Source: Cinnamomum chago (lineage: Eukaryota; Streptophyta; Magnoliopsida; Laurales; Lauraceae). Taken from it: 64,000 bases of DNA. Below the pieces are notes generated by a model. The model had not been told where the DNA came from and searched no databases. It was given only the letters and a program-made list of their open reading frames with translations. This document shows, piece by piece, positions 37,014 through 48,006 of the stretch. The stretch covers positions 72,060,001 through 72,124,000 of the forward strand of contig CP142451.1 in NCBI GenBank assembly GCA_038049695.1. The letters run 5' to 3'. The position numbers and the translations under genes were made by a program. Numbering within the stretch: the first letter of the stretch is position 1; each line of letters starts with the position of its first letter.

Positions 37014-37786
37014 CAATCAACAAGAAGAAGCTTGAAATAGGAGCTGCCCAGCTGAGATTTGTACAATAATGGTGTCCATGGGAAGCTAGAAGGATGGAGA
37101 AGAAGAAGTTGAGCTCCAATCTCCATTTTGCAAGGTTTGGAGGTGGGTTTTGTGAAAGGAAGTAAGAAGGAGAAGAAGAAAAGGGTAAAAGCCCTATGGA
37201 GCTGAAGTTCCTCCCCCCTCAAGTGTGCTGGAACGAATGGGAGTGGAAGAGAGGGGCTGATCCCTTTTATAAAAGGGTGGGTGTGGGCCCCACCATCACT
37301 TAAACTTATCGGGACTAAAACATCAATTTCTAGGCCTCGGATGCGATCGACGAAGAAGAGGAAAATGTTTCTCATAAAATCTAGTTTTCAAAAAGTATAA
37401 TTTTGGCATGGTTCTGGGATCTCGAAATTTGGGTCCAGATTCAATGTGAAAAGACCAATTTTGCCCCTAGGGCTGGAAAAACTGATTTTCGGAGCTTCGA
37501 ATGGGTATGGAGTGAACACGAAAGTTGTAGAGATTAACAAACTAAGTCTAACAAGGCTAAAACAAAAATTATCAGAAATTTCAAATAATCTCCCAATCAC
37601 GCGCAAAGTCACTAAAAGAACCCCCAAAGGGTCCCACTAATCACAAAGGCACTCAAAACTCCCCAAAACTAGTGAAAAACCATTCTAGCTCACAAAATCA
37701 ACCCAACAAACATTAATCCCACTAAAAGAAACTAATCCACAAATAAAACAACACTAATCCAGGAAATTAGGAGTCGGGTTCTCACA

Positions 37787-39100
37787 AAGGCTATCCTAGA
37801 AATGCCATCTCCAAGAACCTTAAGAAAACTAAAAGGGCTTCAAGGAAGGTTGGCATACATTTGACGGTTAATCTCCAATTTGTCAGGGAAGTGCCGTCCA
37901 TTCTCTCGCCTAACGAAGAAAGGTGTGGACTTTGTTTGGGATACTGAATGTGAAGCCGCATTTCAAGACATCAAAACACACCTGACTAAACCTCCAATGT
38001 TGGCCGCCCCCACAACTGGAAAACCATTCATCTTGTACACAAGAGCTATCGATTACTCTTTGGGTGCTCTACTAGCACTTGAAAACGACGAGGGAAAAGA
38101 AGCTGCTCTATATTACCTCAGCCGCATGTTTGTAGGTGCAGAGCATCGCTATTCTCCAGTCGAAAAAGAATGTCTTGCAGTGATGTTCGCCGTACAAAAG
38201 TTGCGTCACTATCTGCTGTCCAACACAATATACCTGATTTCGAGGATCAATCTCTTAAAAGTCCTTGTCACAAAAGCAGGTTCTCTCAATGCCCGATTGG
38301 CAAAATGGTCCATCCTTCTGTCGCAATTCGATATTAGGTATGTACCATAAAAGGCAATCAAAGGCCAAGCTCTAGCAGACTTTCTCATAGTGCACCCATT
38401 GCCTAAGGACTTTCTACTGATGGATGATCTCCCAGACGAATCTGTCTACAATGTGGAAACTTCCTTACCAAATGTTTCCTTGGACATGTACTTTGACGGC
38501 GCAACTAGGATAAATAAAAAAGGAAAGAAAATATCGGGTATTGGCATCCTCTTTGTCAGTCCCGACAAATATGTGATTCCACACGCTTTCACGCTACTGG
38601 AACCATGTTCAAACAACGCAGCTGAGTACCAAGCCCTGATTGTAGGATTGGAACTCGCCCTTGAATCTGGCATCACCATGTTGGAAGCTTTTGGGGACTC
38701 TCAACTAATTGTCAACCACATGAATCAGAAATTTGAAGTCAGGAAGCTTGATCCGATGCCTTACTACAACAAGGTGCAATAGCTTCGATAAAAGTTTGAC
38801 ATCTGTCACATCACCCACATCCCCAGAGGTGAAAACATCCGTGTAGATGCCCTGGCCGGACTCGCCACATCTATGACAATCCAAAAAAGGGAAAACATGC
38901 AAATCACAGTGTGCCAAAGAAGGATTCTCCCTCTTCTTAACACACACCAAGTAGTTGCTGAATGCCACCAAGTGGTTGGAAGTCGGATGTCCATCCTCAA
39001 ACCTCCGATCGGCGACTGGAGAGATCCGTTCATTAATTACATTATGTTCGGAATCCTACCTGAAGATCCAAAAGAGCGGGTAAGCCTTCAAAGATGAGCC
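37787..39100 (+). pseudogene. Tat RT end, RNase H and second (archaeal-type) RNase H
   Basis: Resumes the Tat pol after the solo LTR: LQGRLAYI-like connection, LTKKGVDFVWDTECEAAF, ALYYLSRMFVGAEHRYSPVE and ECLAVMFAVQKLRHYLL form the Gypsy RNase H. The second RNase H has its acidic residues at LDMYFDGATR, NNAAEYQALI, EAFGDSQLIVNHM and VDALAGLA (about 38482-38865). The dual RNase H marks the Tat lineage. Stops: 38348-38350, 38780-38782, 39095-39097. The first RNase H has YTRAIDYSLG where an Asp is usual, a feature common in Tat. Confidence 0.9.
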
Positions 39101-39577
39101 CCAAACTTTCATTTGGATATTCCTTAAAAAACGATTTATAGAAAATCCTTCAATGGAGTACTTCTACGCTCCTTGTCACAACAAGAAGCCGAGGAAACTC
39201 TCAAAGAAGTACATGCTGGTCTTTGTGGAGCTCATTAGGCCGGTCCTAAGCTCTACAATCAGATAGAAAGGTTAGGCTATTATTGGCCTACCATGGTAGC
39301 TGACGTTATGCAATTTGTTAAACGCTGCCAACAATGCCAAGTTCATGGAGATTATATTCACATGCCTCCAGAATGGCTACATCCTACAACGATCTCAAGG
39401 CCTCTCAAAGCCTGGGATATGGACATAGGTCTTATCTCTCCCTCATCAAGCAAAGGTCATCGCTTCATCTTTGCCGCTACGAATTATTTCTCCAAGTGGT
39501 CAGAAGCATTTGCGCTCAGCGCAATGAAGACCTCATCAGTCCTTCAATTCTTGCACACCAACATTATCTGCCGCTTC
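39101..39577 (+). pseudogene. Tat integrase, first part (cut by solo LTR)
   Basis: Zinc domain: HAGLCGAH, then a stop (39236-39238), LYNQIERLGYYWPTMVAD and CQQCQVHGDYIH. Core: first Asp in AWDMDIGLI, then FIFAATNYFSKWSEAFAL. The frame is interrupted at 39578 by the solo LTR and resumes at 41789. Confidence 0.9.
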
Positions 39578-41788
39578 TGTTAGGATTTTTGTAGATTGCA
39601 ATTTGATGGATGCATTATCATTCAAGCATCATTTGATTTACACACTTGCATTGGTTTTAAATAAACTTGAAATCTTGTTTTATTCATGCATTGCTTTTAA
39701 GATTTATAAAAGTATTGATTTATGCATGTTTTGTTTTTAAAACTTGGATGCATTTGTTTTAGAAAAGAGTTTTCAAGAAATCAAGCAAGCCTTTGTTTTA
39801 AAAGTTATGAATCTTTTTAGGCTTTTTATGTCATGTTTTAAAAACCTTTAGAATCTTTAAAACATATTTTCCAAGCTTGATTTAGTGGCCAAAAGGTCCC
39901 CCATAGAAAAACCTTCAAATATGCAAAAGTTGCAAAGGGAGGCTGTCCCGGCAGTGTTGCCGGTCGACCGAGAGGCAGGTCTCGGTCGACCGAGACAACT
40001 GGAGGTAATTTCTGCAGTTTTGAACTGAAACCTCCAACGGTCAGAAATCTGACCGTTGTGCCTTCCCGGTCGACCGAGACCTCTTTGTCGGTCGACCGAG
40101 GACTAGCCGTTGGCAACTTTTTGCTATAAATATGAGTTCTTTCCCTTGCCAAAAGTTGGGAATTTTTAACCCCTCCTTGAGAGGATTTGAGGCATATCAA
40201 AAGGGAAAAGAACCAAGGGATGAAGGGGATGATTAGGAAAGCTAAAGCTTGGATTAATGAAGTTAAACCACCAAGTAGGCTCTTCCTTCCTTAATCATAT
40301 GTTTTCATGCTTTTGTTTTATTTTTGGTAAATCATTTCTAGCATGTTAAACTATGTTTGTGTTGTGTCCTTAACATATTTTATGTTTTGAGTTGATTTAT
40401 TGTTTTGGATACAACATCACATGATTCAATCCAAGTAGTACTTAACTTTGGTAAATCTAAGTAGATCATGTTAATGAAAGAACTTTGGTAAATCATATGT
40501 AACATGATCCATATACTTGGTTGAATCTTTGATTGTTGTTTTCCATCATAAGAACATCTCTCTCAAAACTAACTTATGTTTTGGATTCAACTTCTTTACA
40601 AATCATATGTTTTCATGTTTTGTTTTATCATTGGTAAATCTTTGTAACATGTTAATCTATGATTTGTTGTATCCTTAGCATGTGTTATATTTTGAATAGA
40701 TCTATTGTTTTGGATACATCACCATTGATTCATCAAAGTAGTACTTTATCTTTGGTAAATCTAAGTAGATCATGTTAATGAAATATGTAACATGATTCAT
40801 ATACTTTGTTGAATCTTTGGTTGTTGTTTTCCATCATAAGAAAATCTCTTTCAAATGTATCTTATGTTTTGGATTCAACATCATTACAAATCATATGTGT
40901 ATTATTGTTTTAATGTTTCACAACTTACCTTACTTTGATTGGTAAATCATTTTCAAGTTGTCTTTATAATTACATATGATTTGTCCCCTAATTTCAATCA
41001 AATCTATTTTTATGTTTTGAGCTTCTTTGATGATTTGATTGACATCCCTATGCATCACATGTTTAGAGCTAATCCATTTCATACAACTTGTGTAACTTTG
41101 ATATCATTAACAAGTTGTTACTTTTAACATGTGATTGCATTATATCCTCAATCATAAATGTTTTTGAGCTAAAACTTTCAAAAGCCTTAGGCATACATTT
41201 ATGAGCTTTCATTTTCAAAATGATTGAGGACCACACACACACACACTTCATATGTTTTCATCTTTGCATTCATAGTGTGAGTGTGTATTAGAATTACACT
41301 TCCATATCCGCCTAATTAAGAGGCAATGTAATGAGCTAAATAGAATCTCCATCAAGTGTATGTTAGACACTAAATTAGTGAGATAACCAACCTTTGGTTG
41401 AAGAGGTTATTGCTTAGCCTATAAAAGCATAATGTATAGGTTGATGTTAAGCCTTGAAAAACATCATTGTAAGGTTATTGCTTAGCCTTGGAAAGCATAT
41501 TGTAAAGGTTATTGCTTAGCCTATTGAAAAGCATAAATAGTGGAAATCCGGTGGGGTGTTGGATCACAAGCCGGTAGTGGATGTAGGCATTGAGGCCGAA
41601 CCACTATAAATACTTGTGTGATGGTGCTTGCTTTGTGGTGATTGTTTTCTTTAAGCTTCCGCATTTTGTTTGATAATCATCACTTGTGACTAGTTTGTTT
41701 TAAAGAAGTTAAAATTGTTAAAATTGGTCATAAAAGAAGCTCACCCTATTCACCCCCCCTCTAGGGTTCGGATCCCCATGGACTTACA
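39578..41788 (+). mobile_element. Solo SIRE-type LTR, 2.2-kb subtype (plus)
   Basis: TGTTAGGATTTTTG to CATGGACTTACA, flanked by perfect duplications GCTTC (39573-39577 and 41789-41793) within the Tat integrase. An internal direct duplication (about 40313-40618 and 40620-40912, ~300 bp) explains most of the extra length over the 1.6-1.7-kb LTRs. Contains a palindrome island, TATA box, about four AAGGTTATTGCTTAGCC-related units (41400-41530), the U5 hairpin (41575-41606) and a seven-C run. Confidence 0.96.
39957..40131 (+). promoter_or_regulatory. CGGTCGACCG island, MSA-like sites and TATA box
   Basis: CGGTCGACCGAG at about 39961, 39983, 40067 and 40089. The inverted pair TCCAACGGTC (fits YCYAACGGYY) and CTGACCGTTG at about 40034-40057, CTAGCCGTTGG at about 40103, and TATAAAT at 40125-40131. 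Confidence 0.68.
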
Positions 41789-42457
41789 GCTTCGGCATAC
41801 CTAAAAGATTCATCCATGATAACGAACCACAATTCCGATATCACAGATTCTACAGGTTCTACGACAAGTACAAATCCAAAGGCGAACGGACTGGCATAGG
41901 CCTTCAACAAAACACTCTGCAAAATTCTCAAGAAGATGGTCTCTAGTCACAAAAGAGACTGGGGAGACAAACTACCTGAAGCTTTGTGGGCTTATCGAAC
42001 CATCGTTCAAGGACCAACCCATATCACACCATTCTCTTTGGTCTATGGATGTGAAGTTGTTGTCCCTTTGGAAGTACAAATTCCTTCCTTAAGGGTATCT
42101 TTGCAAAATGACATGACACAAGAAAGCAATGTCAAATTGAGACTCCAAGAGCTGGATAATCTCGATAAAAGACGGTTCGAAGTTCTACAAAGCATTGAGC
42201 TATACCAAGCACGCATGGCAGGATCTTTCGACAAGAAGGTCAGGCAACGCGCCTATAAAAAGGGTGACTTGGTTCTTACAGTAAAAAGGCCAATGGTTTT
42301 CGCCCACAAATCCAAAGGCAAGTTCGAACCAAAATGGGAGGGACCTTTCATCATCGATAAAGTCTTCTCCAACGGCGCATATGCTCTCCTAAACATGGAA
42401 GGTGATAGATGTATGCTGCCCATCAGCGGTAAATTCTTTAAGAGGTACTACCCTTAA
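41789..42457 (+). pseudogene. Tat integrase, second part
   Basis: Continues with FGIPKRFIHDNEPQFR (second Asp). The expected catalytic Glu, in ANGxAEAFNK, is a TAG at 41897-41899. The following WGDKLPEALWAYRT, TPFSLVYGCEVVVPLEVQIP and RAYKKGDLVL are the usual integrase C-terminus, ending GKFFKRYYP and a stop at 42455-42457. Apart from the lost Glu this stretch is open for 173 codons. Confidence 0.92.
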
Positions 42458-42829
42458 AGACTTACGCCATTGGGTCAGAGCAATACCTGCACGGTCAAAG
42501 CCTATCCCTAGGTACTTGCTCATCAAAACCACTCCTTTTGGAATTTTCATCCTTATGTTGAAATTTCTAAAAAAATTCAAAACAATGTTTACTTTCATAG
42601 TTCATTGTCAAAAAAAAAAAAAAAAAAATCCAAAAATCCAAGTTTTGTAGCCTTTTCCTAACTTGACCAAATTTTCGATCCTTGAACCCAAAATTCATGG
42701 TTTGAAACAAAATCAAGACTTAGGAATTTCCACCCTAGTCCACCCCGACTTTTACAACCAAAAATGGTTTTAAGTCAAAATTTACGACCCTCGTGACTTT
42801 AAACAAAAATGGTTTTAAAGAAACCGTGG

Positions 42830-43250
42830 GGAAGCGACGCTCAGTCGATACTCGCAAAGCCTAAAAAATTGGTAGGATGCGAACCCCATTCGATACTTCC
42901 AAGACCTCAAAACCGCAAGGAAGCGACACCTTATCGATACCTGCAAAATTTCAAAAATCGTGGAGATGCAACATTCCAGTTCATTTCCACAACCCAAAAT
43001 TTCAAAATAAAAGAAAAAAACCTCAAATTTCAAAAATCGTGGGGAAGTGGCATTCATTCGATACCCACAAAACCAAAGTTTTTGAAAAAGCAAGGAAGTA
43101 ACGTTTAGTCGATACTTGCACCCCAATTCGCGAGAAGGCGATATTCCATCGATACTTGCAAACCGAATGAGCAAGGAGGCGACATTCCATCGATACTTGC
43201 AATACCATTCAGCAGGGAGGCGACTTTTAGTCAATACTTGCAATTTGGAA
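42830..43250 (+). repeat. ~42-bp minisatellite, about 9 units
   Basis: Units share GGAGGCGACATTCCATCGAT followed by ACTTGCAA, for example at about 43135, 43175 and 43217; left-hand units are more diverged. Confidence 0.85.
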
Positions 43251-43254
43251 AACC

Positions 43255-43890
43255 AAAACCAAAACCTGGCTTCCACGCCAAAACCAAAATCAACTTTCAC
43301 GCCAAAAATAAAATTTCAACTTTTATGCCAAAAAATCCAAAAACCTGGCTTTTACGCCAAAAATCTAAAATTTGGCTTTTATGCCAACAAAACAAAACTT
43401 GGTTTTCAAAAAATCTGGCTTTCACACTAACAAAAAAATTCGGCTTCCATGCCATCCCAAAATTTCGGCTTTCACGCCAACAAACAAAATTGGCTCCTAT
43501 GCCACAAAACTTGGCTTTAATGCCAATTCAAAAATCGGCTCCTATGTCCTAAAACCTAGCTCTCATGCCAATTCAAAAATCGGCTCCTATGCCACAAAAC
43601 CTGGCTTCCATGCCATCTAAAAAAAAACGGCTTTCATGCCACCTCAAAAATTCGGCTTTCATGCCATCTCAAAAAAATTCGGCTTTCATGCCATTTCAAA
43701 AAATTCGGCTTTCATGCCATCTCAAAAATTTGGCTTTCATGCCATCTCAAAAACCTTTGGCTTCCATGACACAAACAAATTTTGGCTCTTACGCCACAAA
43801 ATTCGGCTGCCATGCCATCTTAAAATCCAGCTTTCATGCTATCAAAAAACCAGGCTTTCGCCACAAAATCTGGCTTTCATGCCTAAAACA
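43255..43890 (+). repeat. ~24-bp minisatellite, about 25 units
   Basis: Consensus CGGCTTTCATGCCA plus an A-rich spacer. Variants GGCTCCTATGCCA and GGCTTTTACGCCA occur in blocks, so sub-arrays expanded separately. Each unit contains GGCnnnnnnGCC and could form a small hairpin. Confidence 0.9.
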
Positions 43891-45209
43891 GCCCTTTGAC
43901 AAAAGATTTTCACTAAATGACAACCTTTTGGTCAAACTTTTAAACAAACATTCTCATCCAACTTTTGTTTGTTTTCATCAAAAAGAATTTGAGCAAGAGG
44001 TATATAAAGTACCAAAAATGTTTTTACATGGAGGTACCAAAAAGAGGAGAAGAAAAAGAGTTTGTTACAAAAATCAAGAGCTTAGTCTAACATGGTATTC
44101 AACCAAAGATTCAACTCCTCAAGCAGACTCTTGGCCTTAGCCTCTAAAGCTTCCAAGCCACGCTTCTTCAAAATCATTCCATAAAATGCAGCAGAATGCC
44201 GCGACCCATCTGCAGCAGGAGGAAGTTCTTCCTAAAGAATCTGCCATTGCTCGTACTCTTGAGTCTTCCTCCGGAGATTGCTCTCAGCCTCCTCGACTTG
44301 GCGAATCAGAGTCCTTTCTCTAGCACGAGCTTCTACAATGGCGGTCCATTTGGCAGCAGCTTGTTGCTCCAATAGCTCAAGACGCTGCTGGTCTCAACGA
44401 CCTCCTTATCAGCACGACGTAGGTCTTCTGTAAGCTCAATGATAACCAACTCGGTGATGTTCCTCTCCCGAACGAATTGCTTCCGAGTCCGCGAGATCTC
44501 ATTCAATTCAGACTTGACCTCGCCAGAAGGCTTCAAAAACATCTCATTAAAGAAGTCACCACTTGGGAAGTTCTTGGTCTCATTCCACTTGTTGCCTAGA
44601 GCTATGACTTCATCGACAAAAGCCTTCGCACTTGCAATGTCCAAACCGACCTCTTCGCTATCAGCAAGGATGTCCTATACATGCTTTATCATGCCAAAGC
44701 CAGCTTCTAAATGGCCAGAAGAAAGAGTTTCAATCCATGAGCTCAAAACGCTCTTCAACACTTTCTTCGCATACTCAAGAGATGGCCTTGATGAAGGCTC
44801 GCCCCTCTCCATTGGTCGACTGCCTGTGTCATACCCTGTTAGAGGAGTGATCATTAGACTCTTTCTAATCGGAGACACTGGCGAAGGAATCTGCTCAGAA
44901 GATTTCATTCTGCCGCATTGAAACTGGAAGAAGAAGTCCCTACTTCTAGTTCCACTGCAGGCATCTCCTGCTTTGACACTGAGAAAGACAGAGGAACTTC
45001 TCATGTCACTTCACAACCTGCCAGTAAAACAAAACAAAAAAGGTATGAATATGATCCTGTTGAAATATCATTATCATCAGGGTTATTGCTACGAACACCT
45101 TCTTCGACGATTGGCGGAATACTTTCTGCCTCCATGAGTTCATTCGAAGCATCGTCAAAGGTCACGTCCATGGATGGCTCAAAATCATCAGAATCTTGTG
45201 GCAAGTCAA

Positions 45210-45293
45210 CTGACAAGAAAACAAGCAACATGTTAGCAAATGACAGCACAAACAAAAAAAAAGAGAAAGAAAGAAAATACAAAAAAGTCATAC
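45210..45293 (-). other. Predicted intron of the antisense PMD-like gene
   Basis: Minus strand: donor CCTG|GTATGACTTTTTTG and acceptor TTTTCTTGTCAG, 84 bp, T-rich. Confidence 0.72.
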
Positions 45294-45410
45294 CAGGTGA
45301 AGATTCTGGAATCACTCTAGAGTCCCTCGGTTCTTCTTCAGATGCCTCAATCGGATCCGTCACTGCTTCATCAGCCAGAACCTCAGGCATCACCAAATCA
45401 ACATCTCCCA

Positions 45411-45498
45411 CTGAAAAGGGAGAGAAATAAAATAAAAAAAAAAAAACAAGAAAATCTCAGCAAAAAGAAACGGAAAAGAGAAAGAGGAGGAATCATAC
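45411..45498 (-). other. Predicted intron of the antisense PMD-like gene
   Basis: Minus strand: donor GAAG|GTATGATTCC, long pyrimidine tract, acceptor CTCCCTTTTCAG, 88 bp. Confidence 0.75.
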
Positions 45499-48006
45499 CT
45501 TCATTAACGGTTTCTTTCTCTCGACTCCTCTTTTCCGGAGGCTCATCAGCGTCCCCTGACATCTCTTTAGCAATGGTGGGAGGAACTTCTGAATCAGGAG
45601 AGTCATCGTGTCGTCTCTTATTACGGCGCTGCCCTTTCTTCCTCTTCCTTCTATGGGCTGGTTAGCTTGAAGTACCCGTCCCAACATCAAAGTCAGGACC
45701 TTCATTTGACTCCTCGCCAGATGGTCTGCTCCTCCTAGTGGACTCCGAGGAAGCGTTTGTTCGTTCCGCTTGCATCCAAGCGTTGATCTCGGCCTCCTCC
45801 TCTTCTAGCTGTTTCAAGACCTCACCAGGTATCTCTTGTACAACTCCTGATCTGATGACGTCTTGTTCACCGAGAAAGCCTATCTTGTGCTTCTCTCCAG
45901 CAAGGAAAGCCAGAACTTCCTCTCAACGGACTCCATCTGATCTGCCAAGATCCTTCCCAGAAGACTGCTTGACATCGAGCTCTTTCTTGGAAAGCCCTCG
46001 ATACACTAAAAAGCTCTCTACGAACCATTTCGTAAAGCCAAAAGTCCGGAAAGTGGGCAAGTCAGGATTAAGAAATCATGGCGGTAATGTCCTCTGCACT
46101 GTAAAAAGCCCATGCATTTCTCCCATCTTGTAAACCCCCAAAACGCTTCACCCTGCTCGAAGGCACTCCAATAACGCCTTGAGAGAAGCCCAACTGCAAC
46201 GCAAAATGCGAGGGAACATACGGTTGGATATCAACAAAAAGATGTCTCCGGTACACCATCATACCAACGCATATGTTGAAAAGCCACCTCTTTTCTGCAT
46301 TTATCAAATAATAGTGTCTTTCTGACCCTGCCCTGGTGGAATCACAGGAGACACCAAAATCTAAAGCCTTCTTCCGTAAACCTGGAGAAAGCTTCACTGA
46401 AGATTGCCCAATCTCGACGTCCCTAAACCATTGGATCCTTAAACGGAAAGACAAAAGAGATTCGGAAATGGCTGTCCCTCTAGCCAATCAAATCATAAAA
46501 GGGTCATCATCCTATGCAACTCCTAATCGATGGAAGCCGGGACAGTGGTACACATACCACGAATAGAAAATATGGGCCAAAAATACCCTGTTCATAGGGA
46601 GCCCAAGCCGAACAAGAAAAGCAGCATCCTGCAGTTCGGTACACAAATGGGAGTAAAGAGCAGGCACTAAAGCAAGCCGCTCTCTAAATGCCATATGCCA
46701 AGCCGGAAAAATACAATGCGGCCTGATGTGCATACCATCTCCTCTAGCAAAAACAGCCTCACTCAGCCAGTAGGTGAGGTAAATAGCGAGGTTCCTCCGC
46801 AGCGCAATGTCCGAACAAATGGCATATGTGCTCATGAAGAAGTCCTTCAAGTCTCCTCGCGTGACAGAAGTCTTCTTCAAACTTGGAGTCTTAGCTCCGG
46901 TCTCCCGAGTTGTGCTATCAGAAGACTCTTTGCTATCAAAGAAGTTAGGGAACAAGGAGCCAAAACTCCTCTAACTGCTGGACCTTACTTTCGACCCCTC
47001 CTTCTCCTTAAAAAAATCATAGAAGGCGACGAGCTGAAAGTACAAAAGCCTGAACTCCTCAGACTACTCCTCAAGGACGCTGTCAATAGGCATAAACTCC
47101 TCATAAAGTTTGCCGAGGATAGGCAGCCCGGTGATGGCATTCAATTCCTTCAAAGTAAAACCAATCTCCCCATTCGTGACAATGAAGGTGTTAGTTTGTG
47201 GAAGGAATGATTCCAACATGGCCATGAAGGCTTCATCGGAGAAAACCACGGTTTGCCGAAAAGCGCGAACCGCATCAAAATATCGGCCCCCTTCAAAATG
47301 GCCTCCCCAACCTGCAAGATGTGATCAGTCCATGACTCCCAGCTTGAATCAGCGCTGAAACAGCTACGAAGTCGAAAAGGCTTCACCCAATTGCTGTTGT
47401 CACCCTGAAAAATGCCAAGGCCCATCGGTCTCAAATAAACCGATGGACGATCAGAATCTTGGTAACCGCTCGCTGGCATCAACATGTCCATATGGACATG
47501 CGACTTCTCTGCATAACTGGAAAGGCCGCCAACAAAATCCCCGGTCTTGATCACATTAGTCCTCTTCACCAAAATCGGAGGATCTTCCCTCTTGAGGCAT
47601 GTGGGAGAAAGGCTCATGATCGAGATAGTACGATCAAAGGTTGACCGGGTAGAAATAGTTCTCTCCTCACCATCTGCCGTGTAAGAGAACTGAAAACATC
47701 TCCTTTGGTACGTCAAGTCATCAGGAACTACGTCACCAAAGAAAAAGGTAGGCTTGGGTACAATGCTCTGATCGTCCATGACCCAAGGATGACTGCTTAC
47801 CATAATCCTGTAAAACTCCTCATCCTTGAGAGCGATTAATCGTTGTCTCATCTCATCACGGTTGAGGGAGTCACATTCTTCCAAGTTTCTCTCCACAAAT
47901 TGGACCTTCTCCCAGGCCTGCTATACGACCACATTAGGAGACCTGGTAGACTGGCGAGGTGCATCAGTAACAAGCTCTTTGCCCTTGTTCGGTCTGGAGG
48001 AACTAC

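Larger units (their letters stand above)
31912..37786 (-). mobile_element. Tekay-like solo LTR (~3.67 kb without nested LTR)
   Basis: On the minus strand it starts TGTGAGAACCCGACTCC at 37786 and ends GGTTTGGGGGCGTGACA at 31912. It is flanked by perfect 5-bp duplications AAGGC (31907-31911 and 37787-37791) in the Tat RT. The ends resemble the Tekay LTR of this window (TGT-AA-G start, GGTTCGGGGGACATGACA end). It contains no protein relics, a 92-bp tandem array, a TA microsatellite and a palindrome island. A SIRE solo LTR is nested at 34815-37013. Small frames such as 36956-37375 on the minus strand are not recognisable. Confidence 0.88.
42458..44330 (+). other. Non-coding Tat 3' region with two minisatellites
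   Basis: No gene seen. Contains an A-run (about 42610-42628), a ~42-bp and a ~24-bp minisatellite (listed separately) and unique sequence to 44330. Plus-strand frames across 43116-44140 are repeat translations rich in Lys/Ser/Phe and are not genes. Confidence 0.7.

Noticed and set aside
42830..43890. CRISPR-like repeat-spacer array
   Set aside because: Units are contiguous minisatellites with diverged copies, no unique spacers, and the genome is eukaryotic.
43116..44140. Plus-strand frames with repeated FMPSQK/LSCHLK peptides
   Set aside because: They only translate the 24-bp minisatellite in three frames; no start context, no known family.
45738..47210. Plus-strand genes opposite the PMD-like gene
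   Set aside because: The plus frames (45738-46133, 46695-47210) lack domains, while the minus strand has motifs and splice sites; shadows.
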